Part shown: positions 1 through 15,000 of the stretch, one piece after another
Layout: each line of letters opens with the position of its first letter
How positions within the stretch are numbered: position 1 is the first letter of the stretch
Source of the DNA: Brachionus manjavacas
Lineage: Eukaryota > Rotifera > Eurotatoria > Ploima > Brachionidae
NCBI GenBank assembly: GCA_019054805.1
Contig: JAHQIY010000009.1
Span: 682,001 to 746,000, forward strand
DNA length: 64,000 nt
Direction: 5' to 3'
Translations under genes and position numbers: made by a program
Notes under the pieces: model-generated
What the model was told of the DNA's origin: nothing
Seen by the model: only the letters and a program-made list of their open reading frames with translations
The model's database searches: none

Positions 1-3000
1 GAGTTGTGCAAGTTTTGGTTCAAAATTTTGCTCAAACTTTTGGATTTTAGGCTGTTTAAATCAAGAAGGTAATCGGATGAGTCCTCTAGTTCGTCCACAT
101 GGTGGCACGACCACTGCGAAACTTGGAAGCCGGTGAATTTTCTGGAGAATTGGCGCGACAAATTTATCAACAAGACAATGAAGCAGTTTTTTAGGATACT
201 TTTGTCAGCGATTGCTTCTTTGAATTTTTCATTAATGGAATGTCTGGCACAGGAGAGCAGGTCCGATTCCAACTTTGTGCTAAAGTCACACTGGACTATT
301 AGGATTTTTCTGTCCTCATTTGTTTGGCACAAGAATTGTTCTATTTTTTTTGAAAATTGATTTTCAGTATCGAAAGATTTCAAGAGACAACTTGATATAT
401 TGTCATTAGGTATATTCAAGCTCTCAGCTATTGATTTAAGGCTCTTTCGAGTCAGCAAAAATTTTGAATGAGTGGTCACTTGGAATAGGTTTTTTTTCAA
501 TTCAGTGTTTTCTAAGTTATTTTTCAAAAGCTGCATCAAACTAAAATGGTGACAATTTTGAGTCAAATAGTCATTTTCTAGAAGATTTTTGTTCATTGCT
601 CGGTACAAGTTGTCCAAGGTTGAGCACTGCAACAGGAGCATTTTTGCTTTGATTAAAGTTTCCTCATAAAAATCGGTTTCATAAATGTCATGAGAGTCTT
701 TACTAACATAAAAGTCAACTCCATTTTGTTGTATTAGGTAAAGGATTATGCTAGCAAGAGTATCTCCGTGGTATCCTATGAAAATGTCGTTTAGTTTTAT
801 ACCCATTTCCAGCCTGGCGAATTCAGCAATCCATTTTTCCAACATTTTGCACAAATTAATTTGATTGTCGTTGAGCATGGTGGCCGAATTGAGGAAGTGT
901 TTCTCAAGACGATTAATTAGCGGTATGGGAAATATTTTCGAGTCATAGACAGACTCTTTATTTGACAAAATTATCATTCTGAAGTTTTCATGTACCAGAC
1001 AATTAACTCTTTGGGTGTTAATTCCTTAGATAATATTTTTAATTTAATAAAAAATACAAAAAATAACTTATTGATTTTAATTAATTAATGTTGCAGGTTT
1101 GAGTAGAAGTGAAATAAGTCACTAGTTTTGAACTTGAATAAAAAGTTCTTCTATTTTAGATTTATTTAGGCTAAAAAAAAGAATAATACTAAATAAAAAT
1201 AAAAAAAACCTATATTATATTTTTTTCTAAAGATTTATTAAAACATTTAATTTTTTTTAGAGGTTTTTAAAGGTATCTTTATTCACCTCGATCTTTATCC
1301 AAAATAAAAAATAAAAAAAATAATATCTTTGATAGTTGTTCTTTAAATTTTTTTATTTATTTTAAAGAATCTTATAATGACTGAGTCTAAGACTATGCAG
1401 ACAATAACTTAGTGGAATCAGAAATTCATTAATTCAATTTTAGGATATTTTTCTATTTTTCTTTAAGTATAGTTAGATTATTTGCTTTCATTACTGAAAT
1501 TATTTGATTGTTATAAAGGCAAGTTTAAAGAAATCGATCGTGGATGAAATTGAAATTTTAAAATTAAATGACTCAAAAAATTGTACTATTTTTTTCTCTA
1601 ATTTATTTTCAGAAAATAAAATTATAAATTTGCAAATAGTTAATTTTATTAATGACTTAAGAACATAAAATTAAATTATTAAAATAACGACTCGAAAGTT
1701 TTTGAAAAATTTCGTCTTTAAAGTCAGCAATTTTCAAATAATTTTGATTAATCAATTAACATTATTTTCGAAAAAAACACTGTCTTTTAATAAAAGAATA
1801 TAATTAGAAATAAAGAGTGAAGACAAAGTTTTCGGACTAAGTTTATGCTGCCATAAATTCCTCATTTTAAATGAAGATTTTTGGTCAATATTGAAAGAAA
1901 AGTCTACGATGATGGCTAGGAAGCAAAAACACTTCATCATCAATTGAGGCTCAGGATACTAAAATTTCTGCCTGAAATCCGCCCTGAAATCAATAAAGAC
2001 AGTCAAAAGTCAGATTGACAAAATTCGAAGAAATGATATAATAGAAAAAATATTATAAATAAATTTCGCAAAGTTTTTAATTCTCTTTCCTAGTCACTTG
2101 ATCTTAGTCTTCATTTTTTAAAAAATGAAGGAGTTATGACCTGTTGAAAAAATTCCGTAAAGTTTGTGGCATTGTGAATTTTCTTACGAAAATTCCAAAA
2201 CAAAACTTAAATTCTTAATTAAAATATGGCTTTTGAACTACAGATTTTTCTGAAATATTTAAAAGGTGAAACAAATGTTTCATTCAACAGTTTAAATTAA
2301 GAAAAAACTTAAATAAATATTTCCAAATAAATTGATTGTTTTTAATCAAATTGTATGCAAACTTAAATGAAAATTAAAAAAAATAAATTTAAATTTTTAA
2401 AATAATGCAAAAAAAAATTCTGATTTTAATAGATCATAGAGACAAGAAAAAAATAAATTCCAAAATATTAATATTTTCCTGTTAATAAAAATTAATCTTT
2501 TTTTGTTGAATTTAGTTAAACATATTTTGTTTCATGTTGTTTCATCATCAAATTTTAAAAAGCTCAATTTTGTCAATTTAAATTAATGAAAAAGAATTTT
2601 ATTTTTGTAATTTTGGGAAGGTTTGTATGAAATTTTACAATGCCAAGCTTTGTCTTCACCCGTTATGTAAATAAAAAGTTTTTTAGGCTTATAGAGTCTT
2701 AATGGGTAAGAAATTGTACCTGAAAAATAGTGGATATTTTTCGTAACGGATGTTCAATATAAAAATATTTTTTTTTTCGCTGCAAAATAAATTAATAATA
2801 CAACTTACCCAGATAAACATATCTTTGTCCGCCAAACACTTGATAATACTGGTTCAAAACGTCATACAAACTTTCGAACAAATTTTGAAAATTTAGCAAA
2901 ATAACTGTGTTTCCAACTTCCATACTATGCTTTATTTTGCTAATGTTTTTGCACACTTCAGTATATTCCATGTCATGCTTAAAGTTTGAACCAAATATGA

Positions 3001-6000
3001 CCACAATTTTGTGAGCTGGTATGCCTAGACTGTTAATTAGATAATTTTGTATGATCTCAGTCACTGAGTAATTTTCTGTCAACAGCAGTAAATATCTTGA
3101 ATTTGATTCAACATTTTCTCCCTTCAAAGCAGCCTTTATTAGATCAATGGAGCCACAAAGTGGATCTGTGTCCAACTTCTGTTTGTCCAGCTTTGAGTAC
3201 AATTGATTTTTGAACGGTGCTAGAAAGTCAATGCTAAGACCGTCGAAATTCCGCTTCACTGAATGTTCCAGTTTGTTCCAGGTGAGGCGGCCATCACGCA
3301 AACAAAACCAGTAAAGCATCTTAATCAGACTGTAATAATCTCTCAGGCCGAAAAATTCCCTTTTAAAATTTTTAGCTGCTTGACACACTTGTAAATAGGC
3401 AGTGGCAATTTCTGTGATGTACGGCTCAATGATGCTGTATATATTTCGGTCATACTTGCATATGCCCTTGGCACTTTCGACCAATTCTGATATGTCAGGC
3501 TCACTGCGAGACACAAAAATGCCACGGTTCATCTTTGCGGGATCAAGTGCCCAATTGCTTATTCCAATTACGGCCACTTTTTGATGCGGCAGCGCCACAT
3601 TTTCGCTCGAGTCGGCGCCATCTTCCAGCAATGGATGCAGCGTCTTCAAGGGCATTGACTCCGAAGCTTCAGCCAGGCCAACTTCATCCAAATTAATTAC
3701 GGAAACAAATTTTTCCAAGTTGTTATTCTCTTGAAAAGAAGCTGCCTCCTCAAAAGTCCTGATGATCATTTCAGCTTTGGTCAATGGGGAACATTGAAAA
3801 TTCAGAAAATAGGTCTCTTTTAAATTTTGAAACAAAAAACTTTTGCTATTGAGTCCATGCATTGAACTTTCGACAATGCTTTTTGCCAATGATTTTGAAC
3901 TGCCCGGCTTGCCAACAATAAACAGCGGAATTCTCAGTTCCAAACAAACTATAATCATAAAAACATTTTCCAACAGGGCATGATTGCGCGCTATATTATT
4001 TGCCAACTGAATTTCGTCCAAAAATACATGCTGGCACTTGAGTATTTCAGCCAAGACCCAGTCAAAGCTTACATCTAAATTGACATTCAAATTTTCAGCT
4101 ATTAATTTGCGGAAATCGCATCTAGTATTCATATTGTACAAACTAGAATGATAGCAGACAGTCAGAGCGAGCAAAAAAGCCCGCTTCAAATCCCCTATCT
4201 GATGCTGGTAAGAATTATCTTCGAACATTTCAATATTTTTTTCATTCATTTTGTTAAAAATCAACTCCTTTTTGTCCATAAACCAACCGGTTACCTTAAT
4301 TACTCTTTCCACGTCTCTTAGACTCACAAAACTGCACTCGTCATTTCTGTTTCTCATAAATTTCTGACACCTGGTCAACAATTCACTTAGCTCATCTATT
4401 TGATCTACGTGTTCTTTGAATTCCTTTTTGATCATTTGTTTTATGTATTTGTTTTCGGCATCTGCATCCAACTGACCAAAATCCCATACCAACGAAAGCA
4501 TACTTGCTGGCAATGGCTGCACTCTGTACACCAATTGTCTCATTGGAATTTGGCCCAATTTTTCCTTAGATTCGCTAGTTGACACATAAAATCCCAGGCC
4601 AGCTTCCTCTAGTTTGTTAATCATCTCATCCGAATGCTTTCGGTACGGATTTACTGCAGCTACTACTCTAAGGCCATAGTCAAAGTCTATCTTACGCCCA
4701 TTGCATGTCCTGTCACACATTACTTCTTTGATGAGTCCGATCGCATCGGTTGTGTTTGCCTCGTCAATGAACAAAATTGCCGAAGCTAATTTGGACCTTT
4801 TTTGCTTTTGGTCGAACACTTGTTGATAGTTTTGTCTAGATAAGCGTTCCGCTTGTTCAATTATTCGCTCAATGTCCTCGAAACTAGTGCCACCATGAAC
4901 CTTGAAATGAATTAGGTGTTTGATTGATCTTAAATTTGGGTTTATGTGGAGATCGGATAGAAATTTTATCATTCTTGTCTTGCCGCATCCAGTTTCGCCC
5001 ATTATTATGACCGGTATTTTACACTTAAGACGCATATAAATTGCCATTAGCTTAAGACAATTATCCAAAGTTAGCTCATAAGTCGGATCGGGATCGTGAT
5101 TTACACTGCTTACTAGCCCGAGTCCCATCACTTTGCGCAAAGATTGGATTTTTTTTGTGCGTCCAAAATCATTGAAGTTGTCATAAATAGAAACTTGACT
5201 TTTAAGCAAAGCAATTCTTGCACTAGCATCCAATTTGACTTCGATATCATCAATAAACTCCCCCGTATTCGGGTTTATAAATTTATAAGTTCGCCTATCT
5301 AAAAATATGCCCATAAATGTAAACGATACTCTGTCATCATTGAAAATGATATAGGGATGACTAAAATTTTCCCATCGACGGCTTATGGCCAATTTGTCAA
5401 GCTCAATTTGGATGTTATTATTGGAGCTTAGGCTTACCACTTCTCTCTCATCACCAATATTCAGACTTGGTATGCCGAAATCACGCGACATCAAAATAAT
5501 TAATCGCGTGCAAATAAATTTCAAGTCCGGATTGCTTGTGAACACTGGCGATGTTTCCAAGGCCTTTAGTTGCATTTCCATAAAGTTCACGAAATTGTTC
5601 AAGTCAACCCAATTGGGATTTTCTAAACTGGAATAGTCGAGCAAAATTTTCAAACATGATATTTGGTCTAAAAAGTTTTCATCACTATAAGCGTAGGTTT
5701 TCAAATCATTGACAGATTCCACGAACAGTTTCAGATAGTTGGCACACCGCTGATATTTTTCAATAAAAAATAAAGACTCGAAAAAATTATCAGCTGGCGC
5801 AGAGTCACAATTAGAAATATGGTAGAGATACTTTTTGGGAGATTGGAACAAAATTCTGGGTAGATAGTTTAGAGTTGTGTGGTAAGACAGGTTGGTATTG
5901 CTTTTGATAAATTGAGGCATCATTTCAATGAAATACATGTCGTTTATTGAACGACGCCATACTCTTCCTCCGGAATGTTTTAGGTGATTTAAGATTATTA

Positions 6001-9000
6001 AATTAAAAATAAACAAGTCTACATTGTCAAAGACCTCATTGGCAATGTCAATGTGGTAGATGGTTGCATGACTGCTGGATTTATTTTTGTAAAGTTTATC
6101 AAGAATTTTATCTGTATCTAGGGAAGTTGTTTTAATGCGGATTATGACATGATTGGAACTAGAGTGAAAATTGGGAATGGATCGCTTGAATGTTTCAACA
6201 TATGTTGATTTGCCATTTCCGGCCTGTTTGCTTAAGAGTGCTCGGACACTACTTTTATCAATGTCGTAGCTTGCCAAACTTAATGGAGATTTTGTGGTCA
6301 ATTTTAGCTTTACGTATTCATTTATTATGCGAGAATTCAGCGCTATTGGTTTCACGTTGTTTTTGGCAAATGATGAAGCGATTAGTGAATGCTCTGCACG
6401 GTCTGTGCTGCAAATACAAGCTATCACATATTCATCTGATTGACGTAAATTTGTTTTTGAAGATAAAAATTTTTCAATTCTACTCGAATTTTCGTATGTT
6501 AACTCCTGGATGTTGATCAAGGTGAATATTTTTTTACCATCAGACCGAAAGGCTATTCGGAAAAAGTTTTCAACCTTAGAAAAATTTTCAATAAATTATT
6601 AGAAAAACATTTTGACTTTAAATTTGTTTAAAGGTTGGAGAATTTTTTTTAGCTAACAGAACTCTGAAAATTGATTGCTTTGACAAAAAAAATTAAACTA
6701 AAAATCTAAATATTCAATGTTTCTCTAAAAGAGATATTTGAAATTCAATTGAGAATTGTAAGTTTTTTCAATTTTTTTTATTTTTTTGTTTGCTATAAAT
6801 CAAGAACATAAATTTAATAAACAAATTTGTTTATTTCTTTTTCACTTAATGAATTTATTTTAAATGACCTGATCATCAACATTAATATTTAATTGATAAA
6901 TTTTAATTTTGAGACATTTTAAATTTTTGCAGAAAAATATAATAGCAACTTTATTAAATTTAGATTAATTATTTTCTTTACTAGTCTAAATTTAGTTCAA
7001 GTGTCTAGTGAAAAATGAAAAACTATAAGAACTTCAAAGTGAGCCATAATTAGGCTTCTATTTCAAAAACTAAATCTGGAGAAGGGAAAAAACTGGAGCT
7101 GTTGTCTACATAATTCTTAAAAGTAATATCTTGTTGATTTTTAGATTTTGATTTGACCTATTGATCTAATAATAATATGAGTCTTTAAATATTTAAGTGT
7201 TTGTTACAGGATATTTGCGAAAGTGTGTATCTGCTTGTTTTTGCTGCAATTTACATTAATCATTTATCTAAATATTTGAAAAATCCCAATGGGTAAAAAT
7301 TATTTAACTCTCTTACATATTAAAACTCTTTTCAAAATAGATTATCACTTAATAGATAATAAAAAAAAGAAATTAGTGCTTTTTATCTATATTTAAAAAA
7401 ATAATCAAAATTAGTTAGATATTCAAAATTAAACTCTTTAATCTTCAATTTATATTTTAGATAAAGATATTTTATGAAATTGAAATAAAAAAAATTGAAT
7501 TTTTTATAATTTTTTACTAGAAAAATGCTTTGTAGATAAAAAAAATAAAAATATTTTGAAAAAAAAATTTTCTTAATCCATTGATAAAATTGATTTTTAA
7601 TTTATTAGACTGATTTTTTGGAGATAAATATTTGAATTTATTTTAATGCTAGATACTAATACTTTCGAAATAAAAAATTCAAAATAAACTTTAAAAAAAA
7701 ATCGGTTAATACATAAAAACATAAAAATCAATTTTATCAATGGATTAAGAAAATTGTTTTTTCAAAATTTTTTTATTTTCTGCATCTACATAGCATGTAA
7801 ATCAGGTTACATTAAAGCTATTTAAAAAAATCAAAGATGAATTTTAATATCTAAAGATAAACTCTTTTAATTGAAATGATATTTTGAATTGATCATCAGT
7901 TTCAAGATGCCAAAAATAAAGCATTCTAAAGATCCGATTTATCATTTAATAAAAGAGTGAGGTTTTCTTAAACTTAACTGACGAAAATGAAATAAATTCT
8001 CAGCCTCGTAATTTTATTACTCAAAGCCTTATTATAATTTAAAATTAGTTTTTTAAAATTAGATGAAAAATAAAAAAATAAAAAAATTTTTAAAAGTGTT
8101 ACAATTCAAAAAGAGAAACGATATAAACTTCAAAAATGAAATACATTTTTTCATATTTTTAATTGAATAAATAAGTTTGTCTTTGTCTTTTTTTATTAGT
8201 ATAGTTTTAAACTTCTATATTTAAAAACCTGAATAATAGTAAAAAAATATTACCTATTAGTAAAAATTAATATACTAAATTGATTATTAAAACTTAATAT
8301 CTTATATAAATATATTTTTTAAAAAAATAGAATATACCTACAATGACAAAAAAAGCGGTTAAGTTTTTTTTTTATTTTTAGTCAGTAACTTACAAAATAA
8401 ATAATAATTCTTACCTCTCATTGCTTTATAATTTTTTAGATAAACAATATTAAATCTCTACTTTAAAGATCTAAAAAAAAAGCAAATTTTAAAAAATGAA
8501 TGACAAAAATAATTTTTTTGACTCTTTGGACAAGTTAAATCAATTAGATATTTTCATTATACCATTTAATACAGAATAATTTTTAAATTAATATTAGATA
8601 ACAATAAAATGGCTGCGCAGTTTACAAAGAAAGCTGCTGAAAATTTGTCATTTTCAGCTCTCTTCTACTACTGCTAAAAAATTACAAAAAAAATTTTCAA
8701 GTAAACTTAGCAGTCATTAGAAAAACATAAAATAATTTTTTAATTTTAAATACCTCTTCAGCTGTTGTTTGAGAATTGCAAAATAGAACTTCATCATTGC
8801 TAGGAAGCGGAGCACTATGGGAATGGGCATAAATAGATAAAACAATTTCAACTTGGTCTCTCTGCTGATTGCACACAATCAAATTAGGCTTTCCTCTGTG
8901 AATCAAATAGCCAGGAATATCCCTGACAAAGTCCCTACTTTTGTTGCCTGATTGATATAATTCCTCCAAAAAAATAGCAAATCTTTCCATACTTAAATTA

Positions 9001-12000
9001 TTAGAGCTTGAATTGTTCTGTTTTTGGCTGAACTTTTCCAAAATTAGCTCTAATTTGTTGCCAAACGTTTGCTCAACCGACTCTTCATGATCACCTGCAT
9101 TTGATTCAATCATTTCTAAATTTCCATTTTGGTCATAGGTATCTGAGTCGTTTTCCAAGCAGTAACTAAGCAGCTCTTCGCCAAAATTTCCATACAGGTC
9201 GTAGGCTTCTTTAACCACTTGAACACTAAATCCATTATTTTGAGCATACAGCCTGATCTTTTCAAATTGTTCAGCTTTGTTCTTATCAATTTTCTTCTTA
9301 GTAAAAATTGTCTTGAATTTTAGACTTTTCGTTTTTTCTACCAGTCTCTTTACCACATCAACAAAAGAGTTTTTTTCAAAATCACTTCTGATATTGTAGA
9401 ACATTGAAGCTAATAGATCAAAATGAAAGTGGTCAATTTGTTGTTTGTCAAGTGCATTCTCGAGACATGATTTTATCAAAAGAATCTGGTTGACTGTAAA
9501 ATAGTTGATAAAGTGGTACTCGTCACGCACCATTTCGACATACTTGGTCCAAAGGTCAAAAAAATACTCCATTTTCGAGCAAATTTCACTCAGTATTTGC
9601 AAACTAGGCCTTTTGGCATCTGATATAGCAGTGTTCTGATTGAAAATTAGTTCAATTAAAGGTTGATTGTCCAAACGAGTATTGTTGCTGTCTGAGTAAA
9701 GATTCAACTTTAAATTGTTGAAAAAATCACAACCATTATTTCTCATGTTCAAAAAAATGTTTGCCAACCGGATACAGTTGTCGAATATATGAATAAAATA
9801 GTCCAAAGTATTGGCGTCCTCTTGGTCTTCGGCGGAATCGCTGGTTTTTTTAGTAAGCAAAACAAGTATGCTTTTAAGCTCATTTAATTTTTCAAAGTTA
9901 AATTTTTTCTGTTTTTGTGTGTTATTCACTTTGTTGACCATAGTCACATCCACTTGGATCATATCCTGAATGGACAAGTGCTTTGGCAACAGCTCAATTT
10001 GAAACAAACCATTTTCATTTATTTGTCTTGCTTGTTCGATGCTACTTAGCTCTACATTGCCTCTTTTTTTGTTTATGTCCTCTAGGACACCAACTTTGTC
10101 TTTTATTTCAACAAGCTTCTTGGCTATGTTGGCATCATTTTGCAGATTGTTCCAAACTGTGGCACAAAGCGCAACAAACTGCTCAAAGTTTGTGTCAGCA
10201 TTGATCTCAAAAATGAGCGGCGCATAAGCCGTAGTGGCTTCTTTGAACGCTTTGGCAAAAATGTTCTTATCAGTGCTGTTCTGAATTTCACTTGATTTTG
10301 TCAATGATATCAAGTCGACCAAAAATTTCAGCTCCTTCAGGTCTTTGACATTTTTTTGGATCCACTTGATAAGATCTTTGCATTCAACAAAAGCTCTCAG
10401 ACATTCTACTTTTTCCCCAGAGGAATACTTGTCCAATGTTCTGATCATCGACAGCACTCCATTGTCCATTTTGTTCAGGCAAAAATTTTCAAATTCATGA
10501 GATTTAAATTTTAAAAGCTCATTTAACTCGGCATAATTTTGTCTTATTCCGAATTCGCCGCACACCTGCCGAATCACCTCGGCTATTTTGTAGCATTCGC
10601 GGAATTTAAAATAAGTCTCAAGCTGAACCTTGGACTTTTCTTTATTAGGCTTGTTAAAATAGTCTATGATATAGACCAATTCTTTGAGACACTTTTTGAC
10701 ATTTTTATCAAAGTGAATATTCAGGTAGTCTTCCAGCTGTTTTAGCATTAGGTTTTCGGTGTCAATTGATTTGGCAAGTGAGTCCCAGTTTTGTAAAGCA
10801 TTGGGCAATACCTCTTCCAGGACTGTTTTTAGCTCGCATTTTTCTCTAAACGAATTGGCAAAAAAATGGTTGAAAATGACCAATTTAAGCTGATCGAGCT
10901 TCTGAATTCGGTCCATTTGAGTAAAATGTTCACTTCTTATTCCTTCAAAATAGGTTATCTTTGGCAATGGATCAGAAAATGCGTCATTTATGTCTATGGG
11001 CTGGCAAAATTGATTAATTCGATAGCATTGTTTATCTTTGGCACTTAAATCTTCCAACAGGGTTTTATAAGAGCCATAGGAAAAATTTTTAGACTTGGAG
11101 CAAAATTGTAAAAAAAAAACCAAGATGTTAATGCAATCGTTAAAGCGTAGCCACTCGTTTTTTCTAATTTTGATGAGATGTCTTATTTTGTCAAAGTGAA
11201 CTTTGTTCTTTGAGAAGGGACAATTTGGCTGCAAGTCAAAGACCATGTTAGCTAGAATTTGGAAGTTTTCTCTATGGTCGAACAAAAAATCAAACTTGCA
11301 AATTTCTATGCTTCCATCGATCAGCTCATTGACCACATTTTCAAATGATTGAAAAATTCTCTCAAATTGGTCTGTCCATTTCGGACTCAGAAACTTGTTT
11401 TCTTTTAGAATTTCTTCGAGTATAACCCTATATAAGTCACAAGTGAGAAAGATAGTGCATGGCTCATAAGTGATGGGAAATTTTTTTTCCAAAAATTTGT
11501 CCATCAAAGACTCAATTTGTTCCTGTTTGTCCAAAAATTCGCTAAAATGAGAAATGAGTTCATTTCTAGAAGCCAATTTTTCTATCAAATTATTTTCGAA
11601 TTCAGCTCGAATTTCTTTATTATTGAGCAGTGTGTCAAAATTGTAGTACAAGTAGATTTTGGCAACGTGGTCAAAACTGCTCTCTTTCAAGCGATCAGAC
11701 AAAATTTCAAGAATAAAATGAGTAAAATTTTTATCAACTAATTTTGTATTTTTAGATCTTATTGGAATACTTAACATCTGGTCAAACATAAATGGCTCAT
11801 TTTTGTTTGTTACTTCATTAGAGCCCAACTCATAATTGTCACATATTCTGCTGTTGCCAAGTTGATAAAAAAACCACTTCTTGATCAAGCTAAAAATATG
11901 GGCGGACTCGATTTCGCGTTCATTGGAATTTTTGGCTTTGGAATGGAATTTAATCAGACACAAATAGATCAATTCAACTTGAATTTCAAAATTGGAATTT

Positions 12001-15000
12001 CGATTTTCCACTAGAGACTTGAGCAAAAATAATTCAGCGTCAGGACTTTTAGATTCCAAAATTTTGTAGTTAAAATGGTTCATTGCTATTTTTATCAAGC
12101 AGCCAAGAATTCTAAGAAAAATCACCTAAAAAAAAAAATTATTTAAATGAAAACAATGATCTTGTCAATGGGACCAACTTTAGTTTTGGGCAAAAATTGC
12201 CTTGATTCAAAATCTGCCTGATATTTGTTCAGATAAAGTAAATACATGAGAAGCATATCGGCCGAAAGACAGTTAGAATCTAGCAGAGTTTGAAAATTTT
12301 TAGAACTAGAGTCACACAAATAGTGGATTAGTATGACAACATATTCTTTTTTGAACTCCAAGATCGGTTTATATTTCTGGACCAATTCTTCGAGTGTTCG
12401 TTCACTTAAAATAAAATTAGTGGTTATTTGGTTAATTGGCACTGATTTGCTTTTTAAAGATTAAGTTTTTTTGATAGACAAAAAATTCATAGTTTATCGA
12501 TTTTTTAAAAAAAAATGGCCATCAATTAATGGACTGACAAAAAAACTACATTTGATGACAAATAAATTAATTGACTGATAAAATACTTATTTGAGTGAAA
12601 AAAATACTTTTTGATTGATTAATTAAAAATAAATAATAATAATAATAATAATTAATTATTTTTACAAAACTTTAATGATTTTGAGGTTACAATAAAAATA
12701 AAAATCTTGAACTTTGGCACCAAAATCGGAAGTAAGTTTCAGACGATTATGACAAAACGTTTTGTCCAAATCTTATCATCAAGCTAGAGCCAATTATGAG
12801 ACAACGTCACAATTTAAGTTCATTCCTTACAATCTTAGAGAATGACATTATTAGATAGCTTAATTAGAACTAAAATAAATTAAAACCTATCTATAAAATA
12901 GGTTTTTTTTTAAAATAGGTTGTTGAAAAATTATTAAATAGTCATCTCAATATATATAAATTTGTCAGTTGTTTAGTTTTTTTATCAGAATAATTAGTTT
13001 TTTATAGTTAGCCAAAATAAATTAAATTAGTCAGCACTTTTAGTTATTTTTGTCGTCTTAAAAAAATTGAATTGGTCACCCCCAAAAAATTTAAGCCAAA
13101 TTAAATTAATTATTAATGATACTTGTAATCAATTAATAAAATTTTCCCAATAATTATTAGTACTTAAATAAATAAATTTAAGAAAACAGAATTTGAAATA
13201 AAATTTGAGTTCGTGAAAATAGTAAATTTTTGGACTTGGATAAAAATTGATAAGAAATTTGAAATTTTTTTTTGATTTAAAATTTGTATTAAATCGTTAA
13301 GGACTTGGAATTTTTTTATAAACATATCATAATTTGACATAGGAAAGAATTTATTTTTTAGTTTTGAAATTTCTTATCAATTCTTATTTCATCAAAATTT
13401 TGAAGTCGAAAAATTTATTTTTAATAGAAAGCAATAGTTTACTTTGTAAATGTGTTGTCAGAATGTGATTAAGTTACAAATAAATTCCATATAGCTTTTG
13501 TAGTACTCCCTACTGCAGTTTTATTTTATTATTTTTTAAAAAAAAATTTTCACTTATTAATCTAGTAGGACGACAGAAAGTTTATTTGAAAAAATGTTTC
13601 TAAATTATTGAATATCGAATTTGTTGATCAAAAAAATTGATGAATTTTTTTAACTCAAATTTAAATAATAAAAAAAATTAAGAAAAATAACCCTGGCACT
13701 TTCTTGTTTAGAAAATTCGAAAATGCTTTTTAGCATTATGCCTAACATTTTGCATTCTTATTTGATAAAATTAAAAAAAAGGAGTAAAAGATGAATTTTA
13801 TGTAATTTTCTATTAAAATCATTCCCTCTCAATTTCATATGAATTTTTTTTCTACGAATCTAAACATCTCTAATAATTTATTTTACTTTAAATCCTCAGT
13901 TATTGATCCAAATTTGATCACGATTTGAATGCAGTTATCAAAGTCAAATTTAGGTATAGAGATCTGGCTACTTTTTTCTAGCAAGTTGTAATAAAAGAAC
14001 AAAATAATAAGGGCTTCTTTGGATGGATTTTGTAGATTAAACTGCAAATATTTTTCGAACATATCACAAATTACACTTGAAAATGAAAAAAATAAAAATT
14101 ATTTTTGCTTAAAAATGTAAACCTACTGTTGCTGATCAGTAAAAAAATTAACAAAAATAACTCTAAAAAAATCAACACAAGTATTTTGCAGAGATCTAAG
14201 CAAAATTCTCATTTGATTTTCGTTTAAAATATTGTTTAAGTCATTATCTTGGCAAATAAATAAAGTTGTTAGAGCTAAAATTGTTTTGACATCTTGTGAT
14301 AATCTTCTGTTTTTATCTATTAATTTTATAACATTTTTCAAGGATTTTTCAAATTGCTAAAAAACAAAAAGTCAATTTCGGTAATCAAAATTTTAGAACA
14401 ACAAACCTCACGGAAATAATGTGTATATTCAGGGTCACAGCACAATTTTTGCTTAATTTTTCTTATCAGTGATAAAAAAAATTTATGCTCATTCAAAGGA
14501 TTATCAAAAAAAATTTCCAAAATTTGATCTAAATTTTCAATCATCGATTCTTTTTTCATTTTTTTAATCTTTGATTCCTCTAAATTTTGAAACAAAACTA
14601 AACCATCTATATGAGTAGAGCTTAATTGGTCTCTACTAGTATCTATAAAACGTAGCTTTTTATTGTCAATCAAATTTATCTCTTCCAAAATGTGAATTTT
14701 GTCATCTTTATTCTCAAGCAAATAATAATAATAACTAATTGGTGTATCAGTGTCAACTAATTCTTCGGGCAAAAACACAGAAATAGTTATGGATAGAATA
14801 TTTGAGCCAGTTTTTGTGCTGTCAATATGATGATAAATCAAAGCTCTTTGGCTATTTTGGTCATATAAGAAGCACACTCTTAAATTATTTAATATTTTGG
14901 GTTTTTTAGGAATTTCTAAATTCAAAAAGCATTTTTGGTAATCTTTTTGAGGCTTCGAAATGGGTCTAAAATTAAAAAAATTTTTAAAATTTTTTTAAAA

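Noticed and set aside
2792-6520. Complete 1242-aa protein starting at 6520
   Set aside because: The apparent start is a TTG codon inside an exon; the frame continues upstream to an acceptor at 6575 and downstream through a GTAAGT donor at 2808.
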